This document shows positions 53,717-64,000 of a stretch of DNA of 64,000 bases, piece by piece (within the stretch, counting starts at the first letter, position 1; every line of letters starts with the position of its first letter). Under the pieces are notes generated by a model, which ran no database searches, was not told where the DNA came from, and was given only the letters and a program-made list of their open reading frames with translations. The translations under genes were made by a program, and so were the position numbers. The stretch comes from Diadophis punctatus similis (lineage: Eukaryota > Chordata > Lepidosauria > Squamata > Dipsadidae), in contig JALIGW010000010.1 of assembly GCA_023053685.1 (NCBI GenBank), positions 11,173,919 to 11,237,918 on the forward strand, in the 5' to 3' direction.

Positions 53717-56002
53717 AATCACGAGGGGAGGGTGACCAATCTACAGGATCCCTGGGACCCAACTCCAAGAATGGACCCCAAGCAAACAAAACAAACAACA
53801 AACCAAAAAGGGATGGGGAAGAAAACAAACTCAAACGCCAAACAAGAGACAAAGAAAGAACACCCACAATCAGGCACAAAGAACTCAAATGCCTCTACAC
53901 AAATGCACAAAGCCTAGGGAATAAACAGGGTGAACTTGAAATGTTAATGCACGAAGGTACACATGACATAGTTGGAATAACAGAAACTTGGTGGGACGAA
54001 TCACATGATTGGAACACACAGATAAAAGGATACAAACTCTACAAAAAAACCAGATCACACAAAAAAGGAGGTGGAGTTGCACTGTATATAAAGGACCACT
54101 ATGTAGCTACAGAGCTACAAGTAACCAAGGAAGAAAACCCATTAGAATGCATATGGATCAACATAAAAGAAAAAAAGAACGACACAACAATAGGAGTTTA
54201 CTACAGACCATCAAACCAAACAGAAACAATGGACACCCTTTTTACCAACCAGCTAAAGAACATATGCAAGAAAAACAACATTGTAATAATGGGAGACTTC
54301 AATTACCCGGACATCAACTGGAAAACCAACTCAGCACCAAGTGAGAAATCTAACAGATTCCTAACCAGCCTAGCCGACAACTTCATTGTCCAAAAAGTGG
54401 AGGAGGGAACTAGAGGGGCAGCCATACTGGATCTAATACTTACAAACAGAGAAGAAACAATAGAAGGAGTCGAAGCTGCGGGAACACTGGGCGAGAGTGA
54501 CCACGTAATACTAAAATTCACCATAACGCAAACACAAATAACTGAACATAACGAAACCTATATCCCAGACTTTAAAAAAGCTGACTTCAATAAACTCAGA
54601 GAAAACCTGGGAAAGATCTCTTGGATGGAAGTACTAAAGGGTAAAACAACTCAAGAAGCCTGGGAGATCCTGAAAAACATGATCACAAAAGCCCAGAACA
54701 CCACAATACCGATGAGGAAGAAAAACAAGAAATCCAAAAGGAAACCAGCATGGCTAAACAAAGACCTCACCAATAAACTGAATGAAAAAAAAGATAAATA
54801 CAAAAAATGGAAAGAGGGGCACATAACCAAGGCAGAGTACCAACAGACAGCCAGAATCTGTAAAGAAACAATCAGGACAGCAAAGGCCCAGAATGAACAA
54901 AGACTCGCAACAAAAGTCAAAGACAACAAAAAAAGCTTCTTCCAACACATTAACAACAAGAAAAAAATCAAAGAAACAGTTGGTCCACTAAAGAGAGAAG
55001 ACGGCAAAGAAGTAACAGGCAACACAGACAAAGCAGAGCTACTGAACACATTCTTCGCATCAGTCTTCACACAAAAGGAAACTGCAGCTCAACTACCCAG
55101 CAACACAAATATAAAAAACAGATTCGAAGCAAGACTCAACCTAAGAAAAAATACAGTAAGAGATCACCTATCTGAACTTAACGAATACAAAGCACCAGGA
55201 CCAGACGGATTACATCCCAGAGTCCTAAAAGAACTAGCAGAAGTCATTTCAGAACCACTGCACCACATCTTCCACAAATCCTGGAACACAGGGGAACTAC
55301 CTGAGGACTGGAAAAGAGCTGACGTGGTCCCCATCTTCAAAAAAGGTAAAAAAAGAGACCCAGGAAACTACAGACCAATCAGCCTAACATCAATACCTGG
55401 GAAAATACTGGAAAAAATAATTAAAAACCAGATCTCCCATCATCTAAAAACAAACCAAGTAATAACCAACAGCCAACACGGATTTGTTAAGAACAAGTCA
55501 TGCCAAACCAACCTCATTTCATTCTTCAACACTGTGACCAAATTAGTAGACCAGCATAATGCAGTAGACATAATATACCTGGACTTTAGCAAAGCATTTG
55601 ACAAAGTAGACCACAACCTACTCCTTCATAAGCTAGAAAAAAGCGGGATAGACAGCTACACAACCAGATGGATTAACAATTGGCTGACCAACCATACCAG
55701 CGAGTAGTCCTCAATGGCTCTAAGTCCACATGGAGAGAAGTAAGCAGTGGGGTACCACAAGGTTCCGTCCTAGGCCCAGTACTCTTCAATATCTTTATAA
55801 ATGACCTAGATTTATTTATTTTATTTATTTATTCGGCTTTCTTATATGCCGCCCAACTCCCGAAGGACTCAGGGCGGCGTACAGCATAGGAAAATACAAG
55901 AAACCAATAAACAAAATTTAAAACATAATATAAAAATTAAAAATGCAATATAAAAACAACCATGCAACAACCAAGCATACCCGGGGGAGAGTTCAGCTGG
56001 AG

Positions 56003-59000
56003 TTAAGCTCTGCCCCCTGCCTGCAGGAAAAGCCACGTCTTAAGGGCTTTTCGGAAGGCCAGCAGGGTGGGGAGGGTTCGGGTCTCTGGAGGAAGTTGGT
56101 TCCAGAGCACGGGGCCTGCCACAGAGAAGGCCCTCCCCCTAGGACCCGCCAGCCGGCATTGCTTGGTTGACGGGAGCTGGAGGAGGCCAACTCTGTGGGC
56201 CCTAACCGGTCGAAGGGAAGTATGAGGCAGAATGCGGTCCCGGAGATAACCTGGCCCTAAGCCATGAAGGGCTTTAAAGATGGTGATCAACACCTTGAAT
56301 TGGACCCGGAGACAAATGGGTAACCAATGCAGCTGGCGGAGTATAGGTGTCACGTGGGTGTGCCTTGGTACACCCACCACAGCACGCGCAGCCGCATTTT
56401 GTACCAGTTGGAGTCTCCGGATACTCTTCAAGGGTAGCCCCATGTAGAGCGCATTGCAGTAGTCCAAACGGGAGGTGACAAGGGCGTGAGTGACTGTGAG
56501 TAGAACCTCCTTCTCCAAGTATGGCCGCAACTGGTGCACAAGGCGAACCTGTGCAAAGTCCCCCCTAGCCACAGCAGTAAGATGATGCTCCAATTTTAGC
56601 TGTGGATCTAGGAGGACCCCCAAGTTGCGGACCTGGTCCGAGGGAATCAGTTTCATTCCCTCTAAAACCAAGGAGGGACAGTTGTCGTAGTCCTTAGGAG
56701 GCAATACCCAAAGCCACTCAGTCTTGTCGGGGTTGAGTCTGAGTCTGTTCCTCCCCATCCAGATCCTAACGTCGTCCAGGCACCGGCACATTACATCAAC
56801 TGCCACACTGAAGTCAGACGGGGTGGTGATGTACAGCTGGGTGTCATCAGTGTACTGGTGGAAACGCACCCCATGTCTGCGGATGATCTCACCCAGCGGT
56901 TTCATGTAAATGTTAAATAGGATGGGCGAGAGAACCGACTCCTGAGGCACCCCGCATAACAGGGGCCTAGGGGAGGATCTCTGCCCTCCTGTTAACACCG
57001 ACTGCATCCTATCGGCGAGATAAGAGGAGAACCACCGTAAAACGGTGCCTCCCACTCCCAACTCACCGAGACGATGCAGAAGGATACCATGGTCAATGGT
57101 ATCGAAAGCTGCTGAGAGGTCAAGTAGCACCAGGATAGAGGAGTTTCCCCCATCCCGGGCCCGCCAGAGATCATCTATCAGAGCGACCAAGGCAGTTTCT
57201 GTACTGTACCCGCGCCTGAAACCCGACTGATAGGCATCTAGATGCTCTGTTTCATCCAGAAGTCGCAGAAGTTGAGTAGCCACCACCTTCTCCACAACTT
57301 TCCCTAAAAAAGGTAAGTTGGAGACCGGACGATAGTTCTTCAAATCAGCTGGATCCAGGGAAGGCTTCTTCAGGAGGGGTCTCACCACCGCAGTTTTTAA
57401 CGACTGCGGTACGGATCCCTCCCCCAAAGAAGCGATGACCACCGCCTGGATCCAGCCGCGTGTCACCTCCCTGCTGGCCGAGACCAACCAGGAAGGGCAC
57501 GGGTCCAATAAACAGGTGGAGGCCCCCATCGCCCCCACGGCTCTGTCCACATCATCAGGAGAAACAGGCCCAAACTCTTCCCACAACGGTGGACTAAGAC
57601 TTGCCCCAGTCAACTCCATGGACTCTGCCCAGCCAGAGTCCAGGTTCGACCGGATCCGAGTGACTTTATCCGACAGAAACTCTGCAAATTCCTCAGCTCT
57701 ACCTTGCAAGTGTTCCTCGCTCCCCCCTTTAGCAAGGAGGGAGCGAGTCACCCTAAACAAGGCAGCTGGGCGAGAATCTGCGGATGCAATAAGAGCGGAA
57801 AAATGGGATCGTTTTGCCGCCCTTATCGCCACTAAATAAGATCTGATGTAAATTCTTAATAGTGTTCGATCGGATTCGGTCTTGCTGGACCTCCAGCGGC
57901 GCTCCAGACGTCTCTTCTGGCGTTTCATCTCCCGGAGCTCCTCGGTAAACCAGGGAGCTTTCCGGGATCCACTGCCACGGAGAGGTCGCTTAGGCGCAAT
58001 TCGGTCTAACGCCCCTGATGCTGCGATGTTCCAGGCAGCCACCAGGGAGTCAGCCGAACTGTGTACCAGGGTTTCAGGTATCTCCCCAAGTTCCCTCTGG
58101 AATCCGTCTGGCTCCATCAGGCGCCTTGGGCGGAACCACCTAGTCGGTCCCGCCTCCCTGCGGGGGAGGAGTGGGGCAGCGAAATCCAACCTCAGTAGGA
58201 AATGATCTGACCATGACAGAGGGGTGATGACTATGTCCCTTATCTTCAGATCATCTCTCCACTGCCCCGAGAGAAACACTAGGTCGAGCGCCCTCATGAG
58301 TCGGACCCTGTATTACTTGGGTCAGGTCCATGGTTGTCATGGAATCCATGAACTCCTGAGCTATCCCAGAGGTTTCACCAGCAGAAGGCAAGTTGAAGTC
58401 CCCCAGCACCATAAGCCTAGGGAACTCAACCGCCAAGCCGGCTACTGCCTCGAGCAGCTCAGGCAGGGCCTTACTTACGTAGCTGGGAGGCAGGTACGTT
58501 AAGAAAAGGCCCACCTGTACCCCTAAGTCCAACTTCAGAAGGAGCGTCTCACACCCAACAATCTCCGGGGCAGGGATCCTACGAGGATGCAGGTTCTCGC
58601 ACGTTATTATTGCCACTCCTCCCCCCCTTCCCTGGGGTCGGGAATGATGTTGCACTGAGAACCCATCTGGGCATATCTCAGAGAGGGCAACTCCCCCCTC
58701 TTGGCCCAGCCAGGTCTCAGTTACACAAACCAGGTCAGCCCCCTCTTCTGTGATTAAATCACGTATCAAGGGGGCTTTGTTGATGATTGACCTGGCGTTA
58801 AGCAGCAGCATTCTGAGCCCAGGGCCCTGAACAACCTGGTTACCAGGTACCCGGGGTGAGCAAGATGGAACCACATCGGAGGGGCCGGAACAAGGGATCG
58901 CTTGTACACAGCGAGGTCTTATTCCCCGAAAGCGGCCCACCCCTCTGCTCCCGCCATACCTGCCTCTTCCCATTATGACCGAGATGTTCCGGCTCTCATC

Positions 59001-59138
59001 CCTACCAGAGACCCCCTCCCCTCCCCCTCTGGTCCCCCTCTCATCCTGCAGGCCATCCATACCATACATACTGAGCTGGGTAAAAAAGGCCCGGACCCCC
59101 TCTGCTTCTGTTTGTACACTCAGCAAAGGGGGAACCAA
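56003..59138 (-). pseudogene. L2-e ORF2: endonuclease-reverse transcriptase, one frameshift
   Basis: The frame from 59138 to about 58290 holds the linker and endonuclease N-terminal part (VTETWLGQEG, VLGDFNLPSAGE). An 8-base loss in THEGGHTLDLVF at about 58290 shifts it; from there 764 codons are open to 56003, with SWSDHFLLRL, LKNYRPVSNLPFLGKVVEK, LLDLSAAFDTIDH, GVPQESVLSPILFN and YTDDTQLY. The YADD box thus reads YTDD, and the G of GVPQGS is changed to E. Apart from these it is intact. Confidence 0.93.
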
Positions 59139-60602
59139 GCCACAGTTCCCAGCTCCCTCATATTATCTTCTAACATTCTAAAATTTCATTCTAAACATTC
59201 ATAACCACAGTCATAACATTCTCAATCATACGACATTCATCACTTCCGGGGTACAGTATACAGTAGAAAAAAAATAAAAAAGTCATATTAATAGAGCCTG
59301 TCGGTAAGCGGAGGGTGCGCTTTCTGAGAATAACTCCCAGTCCCTGGGATCTGCGTTCAGGTCCACAGCGATCATTAATAAACACTTTCCCTTGATGCAC
59401 AGTCAGCCAGATGAAAAAATGGCAGTCCCCGATTTCCTCACCAATGTCTTGGTAATGCCTGCTGTTAGTAATTGTCATTATACCCATAAAAGAGATGGTA
59501 AAAATAATAAGGACATTAGGAGTCGCCAAAATAATTAATGTTGTAATAAAAGGTAAGGCCAAAAACCACCAAATGGGTCTCCCTATGGTGTCTAGATCTT
59601 CCTCCAGCCGTACAAGGCCTCGGGGGAAACAATGGTCGAGAGGCCTGGGCTGCATTCCCTCTCCAGGGCCCCCCTCCCCGAGCGAAAACTGCAATTCTGT
59701 CAGTGAGGGTTCAACCACGTCAAACGAAGCAAATAGAACAGCCTCCATCTCCGTGTCTTCTCCCCTTCTGCCGGCCGCAATAAACGGGGCTGTCTGAGGA
59801 GGGCGTGGCCACATCCACACTCGCAAGCCTCGTAGCGGTATCGATGGAACCCACCGCAGCTGTGATGCCGTTTGCAGCAGGTCCTCCCGCTAAGATGACA
59901 GTGGCAGCAATGGCGACCCTTGGCACCGAGCCAGAAAAGGTGCTCCAAGACCAGGTTGGAAATCCAGGCAATGTGCCCCCATTCGAATGTCAAATCGGGC
60001 GAAGAGGATAGCAGGCTGTTAAAAGAGCTGTTAAAAGAGCCGGAGTCCACCTTGCCACGTAGCTCTTCCAATTTCCACCAGGCACAGTTTAAACAGTCCG
60101 TCTTGAGCGTGCTATCCCAATATCCCGGCTCTTTTATTAACAGATATTCTCCAGAGAAGCTGATATCAATTTGTCCCTTCAGTAAAGATCGTAACTTGCT
60201 TTGTCCCTTCAGCAAAGATCGTAAATCTTTCAGCAAAGATCGTAAATTGCTTTGTCCCTTCAGCAAAGCGTAAATTGCTTTGTCCCTTCAGCAAAGATCG
60301 TAAATCTTTCAGCAAAGATCATAAATTGCTTCCTCACAGCTGGGTTTGTTGCGCAGCTGAAAATGGCGCTTCCTATTTCAGCGTTCAGCGTTCGGAGCTT
60401 TCGAGTCCAGAAGCCCCCCAACTACGAAGCCGGGCAGGTCTTAAGTTGCCTCGATTGTTCCCTGGGGTCTTCCTATCTCCCAAGCTCCCTTCTAGATGGA
60501 AACTTTTGGGCTGAATCACTAGGAATTTAAACGAATTTTGAGGTTCGGGAGAGCAGAGCTCTGCTTACCCGACCATTCGCTGTGGCTCCACCCCGGGTTC
60601 AG
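59139..60602 (-). other. L2-e 5' leader with two unassigned reading frames
   Basis: Two - strand frames overlap here: 60266-59700 (188 codons, Cys/His-rich second half) and 59826-59191 (211 codons). The latter has a strongly hydrophobic stretch (IWWFLALPFITTLIILATPN, then VLIIFTISFMGIMTI) that could span a membrane, after an acidic N-terminal part. I recognise neither. They lie where an ORF1 would be, but the corresponding region of L2-d does not preserve them. The 5'-most 60 bp and the segment next to ORF2 do match L2-d. Confidence 0.45.
60171..60330 (-). repeat. Short tandem repeats in the L2-e leader
   Basis: Units of the type TTGTCCCTTCAGCAAAGATC followed by GTAAATTGCT or GTAAATC, about 20-35 bp, repeated five to seven times with small differences. 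Confidence 0.85.
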
Positions 60603-61514
60603 TAGATGAAGGAATAGCAGGAGAACTAACCAAATTTGCAGATGACACCAAGCTGGCGGGAGTAGCAAACACCCCAGAGGACAGACTCAAAATCCAGAGG
60701 GACCTCGACAGACTCGAACACTGGGCCCAAACCAATAAAATGAAATTTAACACAGAGAAAAGTAAAATTCTGCACCTAGGCAAGAAGAATCAAAAATACA
60801 CATACAAACTGGGCAAAATCACACTCAATAGCAGCGATTGCGAAAGGGATCTCGGAGTCCTGGTAGACAGCCAACTAAATATGAGCCAGCAGTGTGCAGC
60901 AGCAGCCAAAAAGGCCAACACAGTCCTGAGCTGCATAAATAGAGGGATACAATCAAGGACCAGAGAGGTACTAGTACCACTCTATAAAGCCTTGGTCAGA
61001 CCACATCTAGAGTACTGCATCCAGTTTTGGTCACCACATTACAAAAAAGACATTGAAACTCTAGAGAAAGTGCAGAAGAGAGCAACCAGGATGATAAAGG
61101 GTCTGGAAAATAAAACATACGAAGAGCGGTTGCAGGAACTGAGCTTGGCCAGTCTAGCAAAGAGAAGGACCAGGGGTGACATGATAGCAGTGTTTCAATA
61201 CTTGAGGGGATGCCACAGAGAGGAGGGGGTCAGGCTGTTCTCTATGGCACCAGAAAGCCAAACAAGGAATAACGGATGGAAGCTGACCAAGGAGAGATTC
61301 AACCTGGAAGTGAGGAGAAACTTTCTGACAGTGAGAGCGATCAACCAGTGGAACAGCTTGCCAGCAGAGGTCGTGAGAGCCCCAACACTTGCGATCTTCA
61401 AGGAGAGACTGGACTGCCATCTGTCTCAAATGGTGTAGGAACTCCTGCTTGAGCAGGGGGTTGGACTAGATGACCTACAAGGTCCCTTCCAACTCTAATA
61501 ATAAATCTAAAAAA

Positions 61515-62364
61515 ATCTTAGATATTGTTCCAAAACCAAGTTCGTTCGTTCACAATTTCCATTAGTATGCGGATGGTGGGCGGAGCTTAATCCTTGGGCA
61601 GTACCAAGTTAGCCCAAAAACGCCTTCCAAGAGTTGGAGATGAATTGGACTCCCCTATCTGAGATGATTCTTTGAGGGGCTCCAGGAAGATGATAAATGT
61701 GTATTAGAAACAATCTGGCTAAGCCTTTAGCAGTTGGGATTTTCTGGCAAGGTATAAAATGTGCTTGTTTTGAAAACAAGTCTGTCACAACCCAAATGAC
61801 CGTGTTTCCCCCACTTTCTGGTAGTTCTACAATAAAATCCATAGCAATTTCTTTCCATGGTGCTGACGGCTGGGCTACCTTCTGTAGGAGTCCTGGGTTT
61901 TTCCCTTGTTGTCTTTTTGCCACAGCACAAATGGGGCAACTCGCTACATAGCTTTCTATGTCCTTTTTTAGCGATGGCCACCAAAATTGTCTCTTTATTA
62001 AGTGTAAGGTTTTTACAAAGCCAAAGTGTCCAACTAATTTAGAGTCGTGACACCTTTCCATTAAGCATAATCTTTGGCTAGCAGGCACATATAGCTTCTC
62101 TCCTACCCAAGCGAAACCCTCTTTCATCAAGCAACTGGATTTGTGGTTCAAAAACCATTCATCGTTGATTAATGCTTGTTTAAAAATGTGGATGGTGTGT
62201 CTGTCTGTCAATGTGTCTTGTTTTCCTTGGGACCTGGTGATTACTTTGGCTGCCAATTGATTAGTTTGTACTATGGGTTTAAATACCTCTGACTTCACAC
62301 TATTGTATTGTGGTTTTCTGGATAGTGCATTTCCCCCTGGGGATAAATTTAAGAGTAAACTCAA
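61515..62364 (-). pseudogene. pol: Gypsy D integrase, N-terminal and core part
   Basis: The frame open from 62364 to 61609 holds the zinc region (H..H near 62040-61990, CPICAVAKRQQG near 61915), the core (MDFIVELPESGGN, IISDRGVQFIS) and stops at KAFLG. After a shift the third catalytic position (CERTN-type) follows near 61560, and the gene is cut by CR1-2 at 61514; it resumes at 51501. It matches Gypsy A without the inverted duplication, so it serves as the reference for that rearrangement. Confidence 0.92.
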
Positions 62365-63450
62365 ACCATTTGAAATATTGAGCCCAACGAACTTGTTTTG
62401 GATATAGTTTCCTTGGTGTCTTTAGGGCTTCTAAGTTTTTGTGGTCAGTCCAGACTTCAAAAGGGATCTTACTCCCTTCTAAGAAATGTCTCCAAGTTAA
62501 AAGTGCCCATCGCACCGCATAAGCTTCTTTTTCCCAGATAGCCCACCTTTGTTCAGTTTCAGTTGTAGTTATCCTTGCTCATTTTTCTGAAGCAGGATTG
62601 CCCCTATTGCAACATTGCAAGCATCTGCTTGTATGATGAAAGGTTTCTCTGTGTCTGGGTGCTTTAGAATTGGTTCTGCTGAGAACAGCAGTTTGAGTTT
62701 TTAGAATGCTGCTTGGCATTCCATTGTCCAATTCACGGTCTGTCTCAGTTTAGGATTTCCCTCCCCCTTCATTCTTAACAGTTTCGTGATGGGCAGGGCG
62801 ATTTGAGCGAATGCCAGGATAAATTGGCGATAGAAATTTGCAAACCCCAGGAAGCTTTGTAGCTGTTGGCACGTGTGAGGCGTCTCCCAATCCAGTACCA
62901 CCTGCACTTTTTGAGGGTCCATTTCTATGCCCTGGTGTGAAATACGATACCCCATGTAGTAAATTTTCTCTTGGTGGAATTCACATTTTGAGAGTTTGGC
63001 ATAAAGGTTTGCATCGTGGAGTTTGCTTAGTACAGCCCTGACTAGTTTAATGTGCTCAGCTTTGGTTTCTGAGTATAAGAGAATATCATCTAAATAAACA
63101 AGAACCCCATTATATAAATGTTCATGCAAAACATCATTTATTAATTGCATGAACACTGCAGGTGCCCCTTGTAACCCAAAGGGGAGCACTTTGAATTGGT
63201 AGCACCCCGGGGGGGTGTTAAATGCAGTTTTCCATTCATGCCCCTCCTTAATCCTGATTCGATAGTATGCCTCCCTTATGTCTAGTTTGGAAAATATTTT
63301 CCCTTTAGCGAGGTGTGCAAGCATATCTTTCATCAGGGGAAGGGGATACATATTTTCAACATTGATCATATTCAGGTTCCGAAAATCCACACACAGACAT
63401 TTTGAGCCATATTTTTTCTCCCTAAATAACTCTGGGGCTGCAATCTTTGG
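62365..63450 (-). pseudogene. pol: Gypsy D reverse transcriptase and RNase H
   Basis: The RT is open from 63390 to 62701: MDFRNLNMINVENMYPLPLM, KLDIREAYYRIRIKEG, LPFGLQGAPAVFMQL, the catalytic VLVYLDDILLYS near 63085 and FLGFANFYRQFI. It is the best preserved Gypsy RT here and has a single YLDD copy. The KKDG-type region (about 63420) carries a stop. RNase H follows after a TAA at about 62698, with breaks near 62570 and 62335; VWTDHKNLEALKTPRKL is readable at about 62440. Confidence 0.92.
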
Positions 63451-64000
63451 TCAGGCTGGCTCGATTAAACCCCTTGCTAGGTTTTTCTCAATGAAAGCTC
63501 TCAGTTCTCCTAACTCCCCCGGTGACATGCTATACATTTTTGGTTTAGGCAGTTTAGCCCCGGGTAAGATTTCTAATGCACAGTCAGTGGGGCGGTGTGG
63601 AGGGAGTTCATCCGAGGCTGTTTCACTAAAAACTTCAGCCAAATCTTTGTATTCCTTGGGTATGCCTTCTGTTGGCAAGCTATAACCAGGCATGGCTGTT
63701 TCCCTGCGCTCTCCCCCCTCAGCTCCTATCTGTGGATCCTCTGCAAAAGTCACGTGCATCTTGAATTTTATGGTGCCTTGCTCCCAATTTATTTTTGAGT
63801 TCCATTTTTTCAGCCATGCAAGTCCCAATACTAGTGGCCGTTTCATGCCAGGTGCCACTATAAATGTAAGTCTTTCTTCATGGCTCCCAATGCTTATTTT
63901 CAGGGGTTCAGTAGCAAATGAAGCTGGTTCCCCCCTGCTATTGACCCATCTAGTTGGCAAAAAGCAATGGAGGTTTTCAGCTTTCTTACCTTGATCCCCA
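63451..64000 (-). pseudogene. pol: Gypsy D protease end and RT linker, continuing past the window
   Basis: From the right edge: FCQLDG-type sequence is disrupted near 63965, then SRGEPASFATEPLKISIGSH, IVAPGMKRPLVLGLAWLKKW, VTFAEDPQIGAEGGER, LPTEGIPKEYKDLAEVFSET and MSPGELGELRAFIEKNLARG to FIEPA-equivalent LIEPA at 63451. It matches Gypsy A 2260-2384 joined to 16198-16540, which confirms where the copia element inserted in Gypsy A. The protease active site lies outside the window. Confidence 0.9.

Larger units (their letters stand above)
55811..60602 (-). mobile_element. L2-e: full-length L2-like LINE
   Basis: 4.8 kb reading from GGGGTGGAGCCACAGCG (60594) to the 3' hairpin at about 55845-55875 and an AAATA-type tail at 55811. 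TAGA occurs on both sides (55807-55810, 60603-60606), a short target duplication; eight extra bases (60595-60602) precede the element's 5' end. Confidence 0.9.
53563..61438 (+). pseudogene. CR1-2 ORF2: endonuclease-reverse transcriptase, split by L2-e
   Basis: Open for 714 codons (53563-55707): endonuclease (YTNAQSLGNKQGELE, ITETWWDESHDW, IMGDFNYPDINW, GESDHVILKF) and RT fingers/palm (APGPDGLHPRVLKEL, NYRPISLTSIPGKILEKI, YLDFSKAFDKVDH). A one-base loss at about 55697 shifts the frame, after which [20 protein letters not shown] precedes L2-e. From 60607 the frame resumes with the FADD box at about 60637 and the C-terminal region (60740-61438), ending in a TAG. Apart from L2-e and that shift it is well preserved, and it fills the gaps in CR1-1. 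Confidence 0.93.
51502..61514 (+). mobile_element. CR1-2: near full-length CR1 LINE, with L2-e nested in ORF2
   Basis: Native parts are 51502-55810 and 60603-61514, total about 5.2 kb. It has an unusual 1.2-kb 5' leader, ORF1 and ORF2 like CR1-1, and the same 3' end and tail. It is inserted in the Gypsy D integrase; at most 3 bp (ATC) are duplicated. L2-e interrupts it between the GVPQGS box and the FADD box of the RT. Confidence 0.92.
41071..64000 (-). mobile_element. Gypsy D: chromodomain Gypsy, cut in three, open at the window edge
   Basis: Native pieces are 41071-41597, 51253-51501 and 61515-64000, all - strand and collinear with Gypsy A. The first gap is an L1 (15-bp duplication), the second a CR1. 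The 3' end is missing: the sequence stops at the equivalent of 19803 of Gypsy A, just before the polypurine tract, and joins Gypsy C. The 5' end (gag, LTR) lies beyond 64000. Confidence 0.9.

Overview
This window is repetitive DNA from a vertebrate, most likely a squamate reptile and probably a snake. The evidence is the mix of element types: chromodomain Gypsy, Ty1/copia, DIRS, CR1 and L2-like LINEs and L1 together. The long AATAG-type pentanucleotide arrays add to it, because AATAG microsatellites are known to be enriched in colubroid snakes. I found no host exon, tRNA, rRNA, bacterial operon or CRISPR array. Nearly every base belongs to a transposable element or simple repeat, so it reads as a transposon graveyard (heterochromatin or a sex-chromosome-like region is possible but unproven). 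Repeat divergences quoted here were counted by eye.

Layout, left to right. (1) 61-20475: chromovirus Gypsy A (172-20250, + strand) sits inside a pentanucleotide microsatellite. It carries a Ty1/copia element (2385-16192, - strand, 5-bp target duplication AAAAA) and a copia solo LTR (16649-16981, duplication CCCCT). The copia element was itself hit by a near full-length CR1 (2678-7750) in its 3' LTR and by an ORF1-only L1 (HAL1-like, 8363-11062, 17-bp duplication) in pol. (2) 20476-25201: a DIRS-type terminal fragment with a CCAAT/TATA promoter, then two 5'-truncated L2-like LINEs; the first (L2-a) keeps an uninterrupted endonuclease/RT frame of about 930 codons. (3) 25202-33675: a - strand DIRS element (gag, RT/RNase H, tyrosine recombinase, terminal palindrome) split by an L2 3' fragment, whose own tail was split by L2-c. 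(4) 33676-41070: an old CR1 fragment carrying a second Gypsy lineage (C, - strand), whose 3' LTR was split by Gypsy B. (5) 41071-64000: Gypsy D (- strand, running off the right edge), cut by an L1 (41598-51237, 15-bp duplication) that contains full-length L2-d, and by a second CR1 (51502-61514) that contains full-length L2-e.

How the parts relate. Gypsy A, B and D are one chromodomain family and can be compared with one another. The CR1 copies at 2678 and 51502 share ORF1, ORF2 and the 3' end but have unrelated 5' leaders. Relative ages follow from nesting: about 4% divergence between the Gypsy A LTRs and about 3% between the copia LTRs agree with copia being the later insertion. Almost all coding regions are broken; the best preserved are L2-a ORF2, the Gypsy D RT and the CR1-2 endonuclease/RT. 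The most notable details are a 12-nt self-priming signal in Gypsy A, the ORF1-only L1, a divergent tandem duplication of the RT active site, a perfect 37-bp inverted duplication in an integrase gene, and the swapped CR1 5' leaders.
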